A stretch of 64,000 bases of DNA from Actinomycetota bacterium (GCA_014360685.1 JACIXB010000021.1:124001-188000); one strand, 5' to 3'. Counted from the stretch's first letter, positions 8,486 to 17,210 are shown. A program made the numbers and translations. The notes: generated from the letters alone by a model not told the origin.

Positions 8486-9164
8486 GGCCCGACGCCCGAT
8501 ACCGCCGGATATGCGTACCGGTGCTTGCAGTGTTTACACCCGGGTTGTAGTGCTCCTTGGCCCGTGCAGGCCCGGGGTTCCTTTTTGTTCGGCGGTCAAG
8601 TAAAAAGGACCCCGTCCCTCCCCGCCGTGGTTTGGCGTTTACCGCTGGATTTCCTGGTGCGAAGAGAGGAAACGACGTCAGCGTATTAAAAGTGGTACGA
8701 GACGGACATTAAACTTTTGGCTCTTCTCCATAGAGTATGGGTAAAACGCTTAGTGTCTGATGTTCGATGGCAAGTCGACATCTTAACTACCAGGCCTTTT
8801 CCGGCCAGCGGCAAGAGCGATCATCATAACTGCCCACACTTCTGGGAAATGAGCCAAACCTTTAAAGCAGGTGTGCGGCTTTCCGCGATGTGCTCTCCCG
8901 CCCTTTCCGCGCATGGTTTATCATGGTTCCGTCCCCGCCGTTTGCGTATGGCGGTACCTTAAAGGTGGCGGCGGGAACGCGCCCCTAAGCAGAGGGAAAG
9001 CAGAGGCTTGGAATGGGGGCGCCGGCCGGGCAGGCGGGAGGGAGGCGCGGAAACCGTCATGGCGGGATGCTGGATAAACGACCGGGCTGGAATGGCCACC
9101 GGGCAACCGCTGGACGGGTCGGGGCAGGCGGCGAAAAAGGACAGGGACCGGAAGGGGACATGGA
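8486..9164. other. 680-bp non-coding gap before der
   Basis: AT-richer than its surroundings between 8640 and 8880. It holds an inverted repeat (8574-8613) and the 13-mer CGAGACGGACATT at 8698-8710, also present at 5258. An open frame at 8717-8962 has odd composition and no family I recognise; it may be a fragment of an old mobile element. I cannot support a gene here. Confidence 0.4.
8574..8613. repeat. Long imperfect inverted repeat
   Basis: GGGGTTCCTTTTT (8574-8586) and AAAAAGGACCCC (8602-8613) pair with one bulge around a 15-base loop. The T/A run is inside the stem, so it is not a classical terminator, although it lies 90 bp after the DUF512 stop. Confidence 0.55.
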
Positions 9165-10523
9165 GTGGATAACCGGAGGAAGGTGATATCCAGCCTCCCC
9201 CTGGTGGCCGTGGTGGGACGTCCCAACGTGGGCAAGTCCACCCTGGTCAACCGCATCGTGGCCGGGAGCGAGGCCATCGTGGAGAAGGTGCCCGGGGTCA
9301 CCCGGGACCGCAACTACTTCACGGCCTCCTGGCGGGGAAAGGCTTTCCGCATCGTGGACACGGGGGGGTTGGACCCGGCCGCCGAGGAGGATCTCACCCG
9401 GGCCATCGGGAGCCAGGCCATGGCCGCCGTACGCGAGTCGGACCTGGTCCTCATGCTGGTGGACGCCGTGGAGGGGGTGACCCCCGTGGACCAGGAGGTG
9501 GCCAGGGAGCTGAGAAAGACGGGTAAACCGCTCATGCTGGTGGTGAACAAGGTGGACAACGCGGCGCGGGAAGAGGAAGTGGTGGAATGGTATTCCCTGG
9601 GGCTGGGAGACCCGTGGCCGGTCTCCGCCATGCACGGGCGCAATGTGGGCGACCTTTTGGACGCGGTGCTGGAAGCCCTCCCGGAGACTCCGCCGGGTGA
9701 AGCGGAGGAGGAGGGCACGGAGACGGTGGTGGCCATCGTGGGTCGGCCCAACGTGGGGAAGTCAACCCTCTTCAACGCCCTCCTGGCCGAGGAACGTTCC
9801 ATAACCAGCGAGATGCCGGGGACCACGCGGGACGCCGTGGATACCCTCCTGGAGACCGAGAGCGGGAGATACCGTTTCATCGACACCGCCGGATGGCGGC
9901 GCCGCGCCAGGGTAAGGGAGAGCGTGGAGTTCTACAGCCTGGTGCGCGTGTGGCGGGCCATCGACCGCTCCCAGGTGGCCCTTTTGGTGGTGGACGCCTC
10001 GGAAGGGGTCACCGACCAGGATCAGAAGATAGCCGCCCGGATCAAGGAGGACGGGCGGGCCTGCGTGGTGGTGCTCAACAAGTGGGACCTGGTGAAGGGG
10101 AGCGGCAAGGCGGAGGAGGTGCTGGAGGAGGCCAGGGAAAAACTGCGCTTCATCGATTACGCGCCCTTCTTGAAGGTGAGCGCCCTCACCGGGGCCGGCC
10201 TGGGAAAACTACTGCCCCTCGTGGACCGTGTACGGGCCAACTGGGAGTCCAGGGTGCAGACCTCGAAGCTCAACGACCTTCTGCACCGCGTGCTCGCCCA
10301 GTCGCCGCCGCCCTCGCGGAAGGGTAAGCGGCTGCAATTCTATTACGTCACCCAGGCCCGCAGCGCTCCTCCCCAGTTCGTCTTCTTCGTCAACCGGCCG
10401 GACCTGGCCGACCCCGCCTACGAGAGGTTCCTGGAGCGGAAGTTAAGGGAGACCTTCGACCTGGAGGGGACCCCCCTGCGCATCGTCCTCCGTCCCCGCC
10501 ACCGCCTGCGGGACACCACCTGA
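9165..10523 (+). CDS. der: Ribosome biogenesis GTPase Der
   Basis: Essential double-domain GTPase (EngA) that acts in 50S subunit assembly. Two G domains are visible: GRPNVGKS at residues 18-25 and again near 193-200, each with DTGG or DTAG, and NKVD or NKWD for guanine recognition. The C-terminal KH-like domain (about 360-440) ends in LEGTPLRIVLRPRHR. Length 452 aa is standard. GTG at 9165 is kept; another GTG at 9183 follows GGAGGAAG with no spacer, so it is unlikely. Preceding DUF512 gene and following plsY/gpsA match the usual conserved order. Confidence 0.96.
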   Translation: MDNRRKVISSLPLVAVVGRPNVGKSTLVNRIVAGSEAIVEKVPGVTRDRNYFTASWRGKAFRIVDTGGLDPAAEEDLTRAIGSQAMAAVRESDLVLMLVDAVEGVTPVDQEVARELRKTGKPLMLVVNKVDNAAREEEVVEWYSLGLGDPWPVSAMHGRNVGDLLDAVLEALPETPPGEAEEEGTETVVAIVGRPNVGKSTLFNALLAEERSITSEMPGTTRDAVDTLLETESGRYRFIDTAGWRRRARVRESVEFYSLVRVWRAIDRSQVALLVVDASEGVTDQDQKIAARIKEDGRACVVVLNKWDLVKGSGKAEEVLEEAREKLRFIDYAPFLKVSALTGAGLGKLLPLVDRVRANWESRVQTSKLNDLLHRVLAQSPPPSRKGKRLQFYYVTQARSAPPQFVFFVNRPDLADPAYERFLERKLRETFDLEGTPLRIVLRPRHRLRDTT

Positions 10524-10878
10524 GCACCGGCAACCGGATAGTCGGGTTGGGTGCCCGGCGAAGGGTGCCGCGGGGGAACACGCGCCTTTCCCGGATGCCG
10601 TAAGGCCGAGCCCCAAGGGCCTTCCGCGGCAAGTGGTCCCACCCGGAGATCACGCGCCTTTCCCGGGTGCCGGGGACCGCTCTTGCCCGCTGCGCCCGGG
10701 GACGGCTGGAGCATTGAGAGGGTGCTCGCTCCTACCCGAAAGCCGACTCTACGCCTGGCTGTGGAAGGAGAGGTTTTGAAACCTTGGGCCCCTCCCTGTG
10801 TTATATTTTTCGTTGACCCGGACCTGGGGATGGGAACCCCGGCGGTGTGTTGACGGCGAAAGGCGGAGGAAGGGGATC
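10524..10878. other. Non-coding gap between der and plsY
   Basis: About 355 bp. The first half is repeat-rich (see 10579-10672), with a dyad AAGGCC/GGGCCTT near 10602-10623. TTGAAA (10776-10781) and TATATT (10802-10807) are promoter-like but 20 bases apart. No gene seen. Confidence 0.4.
10579..10672. repeat. 22-bp direct repeat, 72 bp apart
   Basis: CACGCGCCTTTCCCGG followed by ATGCCG (10579-10600) or GTGCCG (10651-10672): 21 of 22 bases identical. The intervening DNA includes a palindromic segment, so the copies may belong to a larger degenerate element. Confidence 0.6.
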
Positions 10879-11520
10879 ATGGCCTGGAAAGTTCCCGTGT
10901 GGCTGGCTTGCAGTTACCTGCTGGGCTCCATACCCTTCGGCCTGCTGGTGTCCCGCCTGGTCTTCGGTCAGGACATCCGCCGCCTGGGATCCGGGAACAT
11001 CGGGGCCACCAACGTACTGAGGAATTTCGGGGTGCGGCCCTTCATCGCCGTGACATTGCTGGACATGGGAAAAGGGGTGGCCGCGGTGGCCGTGGGCAGG
11101 GCGTTGGGGCTGGGCCCGGGGCTCTCACTGCTGGCCGGCCTGCTCTCCATCGTGGGCCATAACTGGAGCCTCTACCTGCGCTTTGGAGGCGGAAAAGGCA
11201 TCGCCACCAGCGGCGGGGTGATCATCGCCGCCTACCCGTGGCAGGTTACCGCGGCGGTTTTGGGGGCCTTCCTGGTCATGGTCCTTGTGAGCAGGATAAT
11301 GTCCGTCGGCTCCCTCTCCGCGGCGGTGGCCTTTCCCGCGGCCACCGTTCTCCTGCTGCGCGGGGACCTTTCCACCTACTGGCCCCACCTGGCGGTCTCC
11401 TGCCTGACCAGCCTCTTCGCCTTCTACCGCCACCGAGAGAACATCCGGCGCCTGCTCTCCGGGGAGGAGCCGCGGATCTCGTTGCGCCCCAAGAAGACCG
11501 GCGAGGAGGCGGGAGCTTGA
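10879..11520 (+). CDS. plsY: Glycerol-3-phosphate acyltransferase PlsY
   Basis: Membrane enzyme that transfers an acyl group from acyl-phosphate to glycerol-3-phosphate, the first step of phospholipid synthesis in many bacteria. GSIPFGLLVSR, the GSGNIGATNVLR motif and FGGGKGIATSGG are the three conserved PlsY motifs. Five hydrophobic helices are visible. I start at ATG 10879, preceded by GGAGGAAGGGG, giving 213 aa, the normal size. Its stop overlaps the TTG of gpsA (TTGA, 11517-11520), so the two lipid-precursor genes are translationally coupled. Confidence 0.95.
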   Translation: MAWKVPVWLACSYLLGSIPFGLLVSRLVFGQDIRRLGSGNIGATNVLRNFGVRPFIAVTLLDMGKGVAAVAVGRALGLGPGLSLLAGLLSIVGHNWSLYLRFGGGKGIATSGGVIIAAYPWQVTAAVLGAFLVMVLVSRIMSVGSLSAAVAFPAATVLLLRGDLSTYWPHLAVSCLTSLFAFYRHRENIRRLLSGEEPRISLRPKKTGEEAGA

Positions 11521-12575
11521 GGATAACCGTCGTGGGAGCGGGAAGCTGGGGGACGGCCATGGCCGCCCACCTCCGCCGTCTCGGTCACCGGGTGACCCTG
11601 TGGGCCCGGGAACCGGAAGTGGCGGAGGGCATCAACGTCGAGGGAAGGAACCCCTACTTCTTGAGCGACGTCCCTTTGCCTCCGGGATTGCGGGCCGAGT
11701 CGGAGATGGAGTCCGCCCTGGCGGGGTGCCGGCTGGCGGTGATGGCCGTGCCCTCCCGCTGGACCCGCGAGGTGGCCCGCGAGGTGGGGCGCTTCCTGCC
11801 CGAGGAGGTGCCGGTCCTCAACCTGGCCAAGGGTTTCGACTTCCACTCGGGAAGCCGCTTGTCGGTGGCCATCTCCGAGGAGCTGGGAAGGGCCGAGGGC
11901 CGGGGAGTGGCCGTGCTCTCGGGGCCCAACCACGCCGAGGAGGTGGCCAGGCTGGTGCCCAGCGCCACGGTCATCGCTTCCCGGGACGGGGAGCTGGCCC
12001 GTTTCCTGCAGGGCGTCCTCAGCTGTGAGTATTTCCGCGTTTACACAAATTCCGACGTGGTGGGGGTGGAGGTGGGCGGCGCCTACAAGAACGTCATCGC
12101 CGTGGCCGCAGGGATACTGGACGGCCTGGGCCTGGGCGACAACACCAAGGCCGGCCTGATCACCAGGGGTTTGGCGGAGATGGCCCGCTTCGGCGCCGCG
12201 CTGGGCGCCAACCCCATCACCTTTTCCGGGTTGTCCGGCGTGGGGGACCTCATAGTCACCTGCGTGAGCCGCCATTCCCGCAACCGGAACTTCGGCGAGA
12301 GGTTGGGACGCGGGGAGCGGGCGGAGGAAGTACTGTCCGAAAGCCGCATGGTGGTGGAGGGAGTGTACACCACCCGGATGGTGACCGACACGGCCTCCAG
12401 GTTGGGCGTGGAAGTCCCCATCGCCTTGGGGGTCAAGGCGGTGATCGATGGCCGGAGCGAGCCCTCCGAGGTCCTGCTCGAGCTCATGACCCGGCGGCTC
12501 AAGGAAGAGACCGAGGAACGACTGTACCGCGATTTCCTCCTCCGGGAAAAAGACGGGAGCGGCCCGTCGACCTGA
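11517..12575 (+). CDS. gpsA: NAD(P)-dependent glycerol-3-phosphate dehydrogenase
   Basis: Reduces dihydroxyacetone phosphate to sn-glycerol-3-phosphate, the backbone used by the PlsY product next door. The dinucleotide-binding GAGSWGTA is at residues 7-14; SGPNHAEEVA and the GAYKNVIAVAAGI segment with the catalytic Lys follow. The C-terminal domain has RGLAEM and the SGVGDLIVTC motif. TTG 11517 is chosen because GAGGAGG sits seven bases before it; it yields 352 aa, normal for GpsA. Confidence 0.96.
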   Translation: MRITVVGAGSWGTAMAAHLRRLGHRVTLWAREPEVAEGINVEGRNPYFLSDVPLPPGLRAESEMESALAGCRLAVMAVPSRWTREVAREVGRFLPEEVPVLNLAKGFDFHSGSRLSVAISEELGRAEGRGVAVLSGPNHAEEVARLVPSATVIASRDGELARFLQGVLSCEYFRVYTNSDVVGVEVGGAYKNVIAVAAGILDGLGLGDNTKAGLITRGLAEMARFGAALGANPITFSGLSGVGDLIVTCVSRHSRNRNFGERLGRGERAEEVLSESRMVVEGVYTTRMVTDTASRLGVEVPIALGVKAVIDGRSEPSEVLLELMTRRLKEETEERLYRDFLLREKDGSGPST

Positions 12576-12763
12576 AAAGACAGGCATCAATCCCCGGCTT
12601 GGCCCGCAAGTAGCTTTACCGGCCATCCATACCCCTTTCAGCTTTCGGTGCCTTGATGTCTCTTTACGGATCCCTTTCCCTGCGGGATGGAGAAACCGCC
12701 GGTCGGGTGTCACTCCCGGTATTTAAGCTTAACCTGCAGGATCTGAGGAGGGGGGAAAGTCGG

Positions 12764-13471
12764 TTGTTGCGAAGGGTTCTTCTCATCCTGGCCGCCATCG
12801 GGGCCCTGGCGCTGGGCCTGGAGACCGCGGTGACCTACCTGGTGCAGAGGGGGATGGAGGAGGCGCTGAAGAGGCAGTACGGCCTGCCGGAGGACCTGCG
12901 GGCGAGGATAAATTCCTTCCCCCTGGTGTTAAGTCTGGCCCGCAACCGCATCCGGGATCTGCGCCTGGAATGGGCGGGCGAAGCTTCGTTCCGCTCGGAG
13001 GAAGGGTCCACCAGCGTTCCTTATGGTTGTGAACTGCGCCTGTGCGACATGGAGCTGGACATGCCCGCCGTACTCCAGGGCCGGTTGGAGATAAGATCGC
13101 TTTCCCGACTCCTTTCCTCCCTGAGCTTCGAGCTGCCCGAACTCTGCCCATTGCTGGGCGTCTCCTTCATCTCCGACGACGGAAGCGGATTTATAATCGC
13201 CGGGCGGGGAACGGAGGAAGTTAAATATGAGGTTCACGTTTCAGGCTCCCGGGAAATCGAGTTCCGCCCCCTTTCGAGCTTGATGAACAGTTCCGGTTTA
13301 CCCAAGAATTATGAACCTGTTATCGAGGGTTTACGGAAGACCTTCATCTTGGAGGGGTTCCCGTTGGAGATAACCCTGCTCACGGTCGAGGTCGAGGAGG
13401 GCAAGCTCTCCATGCGCATGAGGGTGGATGAGTGGGAGGGATACCTCGATGCCTCCATCGATTCTTTATGA
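12764..13471 (+). CDS. DUF2993 (LmeA-like) membrane-anchored protein
   Basis: A single N-terminal membrane helix (LLILAAIGALALGLETAV) is followed by a beta-rich domain of the DUF2993 type. This family is widespread in Actinomycetota and Cyanobacteria, and mycobacterial LmeA binds phospholipid and helps lipomannan elongation. Visible family traits are the DLRARINSFP segment and alternation of SFELPEL- and GFPLEITLLTVEVEEGKL-like strands. I use TTG 12764, eight bases after GAGGAGGGGGG; an ATG at 12653 would give a 37-residue longer protein without a ribosome site. Function is inferred only from the family. Confidence 0.7.
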   Translation: MLRRVLLILAAIGALALGLETAVTYLVQRGMEEALKRQYGLPEDLRARINSFPLVLSLARNRIRDLRLEWAGEASFRSEEGSTSVPYGCELRLCDMELDMPAVLQGRLEIRSLSRLLSSLSFELPELCPLLGVSFISDDGSGFIIAGRGTEEVKYEVHVSGSREIEFRPLSSLMNSSGLPKNYEPVIEGLRKTFILEGFPLEITLLTVEVEEGKLSMRMRVDEWEGYLDASIDSL

Positions 13472-13569
13472 TCGGGCGTTTTTAAAAGGTTCAACGGCAG
13501 GTTTATGCCGCATACCTCATCTTCCACTGCAAGGTGAGGAAAAAAGTGGAAGAATTTTCCCCAAAACCC

Positions 13570-13624
13570 TTGACAACGCAACATTTTGTATTTTAAATTC
13601 TAAAATAACCACAAGATGTAGGAT
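13570..13624 (+). promoter_or_regulatory. nrd operon promoter with candidate NrdR boxes
   Basis: TTGACA (13570-13575) and TTAAAT (13593-13598) are 17 bases apart in an AT-rich island. A sequence at 13609-13624 with core CACAAGATGTAG matches most of the palindromic NrdR-box consensus. A weaker AACATTTTGT-type element lies about 31 bp upstream over the spacer and -10. Two boxes three helical turns apart in front of nrdR would fit the known autoregulation of nrd operons; the box assignment is by eye. Confidence 0.5.
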
Positions 13625-13649
13625 GGAGCTCTGGGGGAGAGGATGCACG

Positions 13650-14123
13650 ATGAAGTGCCCCTTTTGCGGATACCCGGACAGCAAGGTCATAGACTCGCGG
13701 GAATCGGATGGTGGGCAGTCCATAAGGAGGAGGAGGCAATGCAAGAAATGCGGCAAGAGGTTCACCACCTTTGAAAGGTACGAGCAGTTCCCCATAACGG
13801 TGATAAAGAGGAGCGGCGACCGCGAGCCCTATAAGAGGGAAAAGGTCCTGGCCGGTCTCCGGAAAGCCTTCGAGAAGAGGCCGATCACCAGCCAGCAGAT
13901 AGAGGACCTGGCCACGTCCATAGAGGCGGAGTTGCGCGAGGAGGGGAAACGGGAAATACCCTCCAGCACCATCGGCATGGCCGTGCTGAGAAGGTTGAAG
14001 GACATGGACGAGGTGGCCTACCTGAGGTTTGCCTCGGTGTACAAGGACTTCAAGGACATCAGGGAGTTCCAGAGCGAGTTGGGACAGTTGCTGGAGAAGA
14101 AGGTGGAGAAGAACCGCCGGTGA
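13650..14123 (+). CDS. nrdR: Transcriptional repressor NrdR
   Basis: ATP/dATP-sensing repressor of ribonucleotide reductase genes. An N-terminal zinc ribbon uses Cys3, Cys6, Cys31 and Cys34, with the typical RRRRQCKKCGKRFTTFERYE segment. An ATP-cone domain follows (KRSGDREPYKREKVLAGLRKAFEKRP). Length 157 aa is standard. ATG 13650 starts the invariant MKCPFCG. It overlaps the longest nrdD frame by four bases and is the first gene of the operon, which suits autoregulation. Confidence 0.96.
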   Translation: MKCPFCGYPDSKVIDSRESDGGQSIRRRRQCKKCGKRFTTFERYEQFPITVIKRSGDREPYKREKVLAGLRKAFEKRPITSQQIEDLATSIEAELREEGKREIPSSTIGMAVLRRLKDMDEVAYLRFASVYKDFKDIREFQSELGQLLEKKVEKNRR

Positions 14124-14155
14124 AAGCGGTAGGGGGCGTGGGAAGGAGGGAAGAA

Positions 14156-16978
14156 ATGCACGCCGCGGAGGACCGAAAGGATATGCCTCCCGCCAACAAC
14201 ATAAGGGTGCTTAAAAGAAGGGAGGAGGTGGAGGACGCCACGGACATCGCCCTCCTGGTGAGCACTTCCTCCAAGGAGGAGATAAACCTCTGGGACAAGA
14301 GCAAGATCGTCAAGTCGCTGATCCTGGAGACGGACGCCAGCCCGGAGCTGGCCCAGGAGATAGCCGACCGGGTGGAGGAGAGGATAGTACGGGCCCGCAT
14401 GAACACCGTCACCACCTCCATAATCCGCGAGTTGGTGGACCTGGAGCTTCTGGAGAGGGGCCTGGGGACCATGCACAAGAAGCATTCCCACCTGGGCCTT
14501 CCCATGTACGACGTGGAGCAGATAATCACCAGCGCCAACAAGGAGAACAGCAACACCACCCATAACCCGGAGTCCATAAACCTCACCCTGGCGGAGGCCA
14601 TCCTCAAGGAATTCGCCCTGCGCAAGGTGTTCTCGGAGGACATCGCCAGGGCCCACATGGTGGGTGACATCCACCTGCACGACCTGGGCTTCATCATCCG
14701 GCCCTACTCCTACCTGGGAGACACCGTGGTGCACTGGAGGGTGAAGGGTTCACCCCTGGTCTTCACCACCACCATGGAGCAGCTTTTTCACCTCCTACCT
14801 GAGGAGACCCGGCCGGAACCCACGGTACGGGTGAAATATCCCCGGGACCTGGAGATCCTGGACCGCGGCGGGCGGTGGACGGGCATCCGGAGAGTGGTCA
14901 AGAAAGACCGCCTGGGCAAGCGGATGATCTTCATAGGCACCTCGGACGGGAAATATTGCGTGGTAACCCATGACCACCCGGTGATCACCGACGAGGAGGT
15001 GAAACCGGCCTCCCTGGTGGAGGTGGGTGACACGGTGGAGACCTTGGAGATGCCGGGCGGCCGCCTGAAGGGCATGGAGGAACTGCAGGTCTCCCACCTC
15101 CTGGAGGCCAATTCCACCACCTTCAAGTTCAGGTTCAGCGTGGAGGACCTGCTGCTGGCCCACCGACGCATGGAGGAGCTGGTCTCCCGCGCCGCGGGAG
15201 CCGGCCGCGGGGCCGGAAAACGCGTCCGCCCGCTGCGTTCGTCAACCATTCCCGCGGAACCCGGAAGGGCGCGGGTGATCATGGTGGAACCGGTGGATGT
15301 GCTGGACGTGTACATCTACGACGTGACCACGGAGAGCGGCACCCTCATCGCCAACGGGATCTATTCCCACAACTGCGGAGGGCACAGCCTCGATTACATC
15401 AAGAAGTACGGCCTTTCCCTCCCCAACATCACCAGCACCTCCCGGCCGGCAAGGCACCCGGAGGTCCTCATCGGCCACATGGTCAAGATGGCCTCCACCC
15501 TGCAGTCCCACTACGCAGGGGCCATAGGCTGGGAGGCGGTGAACATGTTCTTCGCTCCCTACCTGGTGGGCCTGGACTACGCACGCATCAAGCAGCTGGC
15601 CCAGATGCTCATCTACGAGTTCAACCAGCTGGCCGGGGCGCGCGGGAGCCAGGTGGTGTTCACCGACTTCAACCTGTACTGGAACATCCCCCGTCATTTC
15701 CGGGACACCCCGGCCATCGGGCCGGGGGGCGAATACACAGGGAAGACCTACAAGGATTACGAGAAGGAGGCCCAGACCTTCCTCAAGGCGCTCTTCGAGG
15801 TCTACCTGGAAGGGGACGCCATGGGCAAGACCTTCGTCTTCCCCAAGCCCCTCCTGCACATCAACGAGGACTTCTTCCGCACCGAGGGTCACGAGGAGTT
15901 CCTGGACCTGGCCTGCCGGGTGGCGGCGCGCCAGGGCATAACCTACTTCGTGTTCGACCGCGGGGATGAGGTGACCGTCTCCCAGTGCTGCCGCCTCAAG
16001 CTGCGCCTGAAGGAGAGGGACCTGGAGGAGACCAAGACCCCGGAGAGGATGCGTTTCACCGCCCTGCAGAACATCACCATCAACCTGCCGCGCATCGCCT
16101 ACAAGGCTAACGGGTCGGACGAGGTGCTCTTCAACGAGTTGCAGAAGGCCATGCACCTGGTGGCCAAAGCCCATCTCCAAAAGAGGGACTTCATCGCCTC
16201 GCTCCTCAAACTGGGGGTCAACGGCCCCCTTTCCCTGCTCTGCGACGCCAAGGACGGGGAACCCTACCTGAGGCTCGACCGCCTCACCTACCTGGCGGGG
16301 CTTCTGGGCTTGAATGAGATGGTGCAGTACCACACGGGCATGCAGCTCCACGAATCGCAGGAGGCCCTGAAATTCGGTCTCAAGGTGGTGGCCTGCATGA
16401 ACCTGGCTTGCAAGGAGCTCTCCGAGAAGTACGGGATAAACATGGTCCTGGAGGAGTCCCCGGCGGAATCCAGCGGCTATAGGCTGGCCAAGCTGGACAT
16501 GAAGTACTACCCGGCCCAGGCCTCCAAGGTCCTCAAGGGCAACCTCGAGACGGGGGAGTACTACTACACCAACAGCGTGCACCTGAACGTGGAGGCGGAC
16601 ATCGACTACATCGAGAGGGTACAGAAGCAGAGCCTCTTCCATCCCCTCATCGAGGCCGGGGCCATCTGTCACATCTGGCTGGGGGAGCACGAGCCGGACC
16701 CGGAATCCATCAAGAACTTCGTCATCAAGACCTTCCGCAACACGCAGTCCTCGCAGATAGCCTTCTCCCCGGAGTTCACGGTATGCAACGACTGCCGCCG
16801 CACCACCCGGGGATTGAAGGAGGCCTGCCCCAATTGCGGCTCGACCAACGTCTACGGCATCACCCGCATCGTGGGGTATTTCTCCAAGATCACCACCTGG
16901 AACAAGGGGAAGCTGGGAGAGTTGAGGGACCGGGTAAGGACGGACCTGAAAGGGGGGTTGAGGCATGCAGCACCTTAA
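14156..16978 (+). CDS. nrdD: Anaerobic (class III) ribonucleotide reductase NrdD, split by an intein
   Basis: Oxygen-sensitive glycyl-radical enzyme that makes dNTPs from NTPs. The host protein has an N-terminal ATP-cone-like region, MVGDIHLHDLGF, then, after the intein, CGGHSLDYIKKYGLSLPNI. Near the C-terminus is a zinc site (CNDC...CPNC), followed by RIVGYFSKITTWNKGK, where the Gly of VGYF is the expected radical glycine. Removing residues 185-406 leaves about 718 aa, normal for the Thermotoga-like type. ATG 14156 follows AAGGAGGG by five bases; a GTG at 14120 overlapping the nrdR stop is the alternative. The activase nrdG lies downstream. Confidence 0.95.
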   Translation: MHAAEDRKDMPPANNIRVLKRREEVEDATDIALLVSTSSKEEINLWDKSKIVKSLILETDASPELAQEIADRVEERIVRARMNTVTTSIIRELVDLELLERGLGTMHKKHSHLGLPMYDVEQIITSANKENSNTTHNPESINLTLAEAILKEFALRKVFSEDIARAHMVGDIHLHDLGFIIRPYSYLGDTVVHWRVKGSPLVFTTTMEQLFHLLPEETRPEPTVRVKYPRDLEILDRGGRWTGIRRVVKKDRLGKRMIFIGTSDGKYCVVTHDHPVITDEEVKPASLVEVGDTVETLEMPGGRLKGMEELQVSHLLEANSTTFKFRFSVEDLLLAHRRMEELVSRAAGAGRGAGKRVRPLRSSTIPAEPGRARVIMVEPVDVLDVYIYDVTTESGTLIANGIYSHNCGGHSLDYIKKYGLSLPNITSTSRPARHPEVLIGHMVKMASTLQSHYAGAIGWEAVNMFFAPYLVGLDYARIKQLAQMLIYEFNQLAGARGSQVVFTDFNLYWNIPRHFRDTPAIGPGGEYTGKTYKDYEKEAQTFLKALFEVYLEGDAMGKTFVFPKPLLHINEDFFRTEGHEEFLDLACRVAARQGITYFVFDRGDEVTVSQCCRLKLRLKERDLEETKTPERMRFTALQNITINLPRIAYKANGSDEVLFNELQKAMHLVAKAHLQKRDFIASLLKLGVNGPLSLLCDAKDGEPYLRLDRLTYLAGLLGLNEMVQYHTGMQLHESQEALKFGLKVVACMNLACKELSEKYGINMVLEESPAESSGYRLAKLDMKYYPAQASKVLKGNLETGEYYYTNSVHLNVEADIDYIERVQKQSLFHPLIEAGAICHIWLGEHEPDPESIKNFVIKTFRNTQSSQIAFSPEFTVCNDCRRTTRGLKEACPNCGSTNVYGITRIVGYFSKITTWNKGKLGELRDRVRTDLKGGLRHAAP
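14708..15373 (+). other. Mini-intein inserted in NrdD
   Basis: A 222-residue in-frame insertion separates RPY from CGGHSL in NrdD. It starts with Ser1 in SYLGDTVV, a good block A. CVVTHDHPVIT has the T-x-x-H of block B. Near the end DVYIYDVTTESG is a block F match, and GIYSHN followed by Cys+1 of the host is the block G splice junction. There is no room for, or sign of, a LAGLIDADG or HNH endonuclease, so it is probably a mini-intein that splices but cannot home. Ser rather than Cys at position 1 is allowed but less common. Confidence 0.92.
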
Positions 16979-17210
16979 GGTCTTCGTGAAGCGGGACTGC
17001 CAGAAGTGCCCGGCGGCCAAGAAAGTGGCCAGCCGCTTCCCGCACACCGAGATATACGACATCGACCAGGTGGAGGGGCTGGCGGAGGCCGCCTTCTACA
17101 GCGTGCTCTGCACACCCTCCATCGTGGTGGTGGACGAAAACGGCGCGGAACTCTACGCCTGGCGCTGCACCGTGCCTACGCCGCGCGAACTCGCCGAGTG
17201 GGTGAACTGA
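16965..17210 (+). CDS. Small thioredoxin-fold redoxin (NrdH-like)
   Basis: 81-residue protein with a thioredoxin/glutaredoxin fold: N-terminal strand HLKVFVKRD, active-site Cys12-Gln-Lys-Cys15, a cis-Pro segment CTPSIVVVDENG and a final helix. It overlaps the end of nrdD by 14 bases and is followed five bases later by nrdG. This placement suggests it is the electron donor that re-reduces the NrdD active-site cysteines, as redoxins do for non-formate class III enzymes. That role is inferred from context. Confidence 0.8.
   Translation: MQHLKVFVKRDCQKCPAAKKVASRFPHTEIYDIDQVEGLAEAAFYSVLCTPSIVVVDENGAELYAWRCTVPTPRELAEWVN

Noticed and set aside
8717-8962. 81-codon open frame on the plus strand
   Set aside because: Composition and lack of any recognisable motif do not support a real protein; it may be mobile-element debris.
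14120-14155. GTG 14120 as the nrdD start
   Set aside because: It overlaps the nrdR stop and could be used, but ATG 14156 has a much better placed AAGGAGGG; kept only as an alternative.
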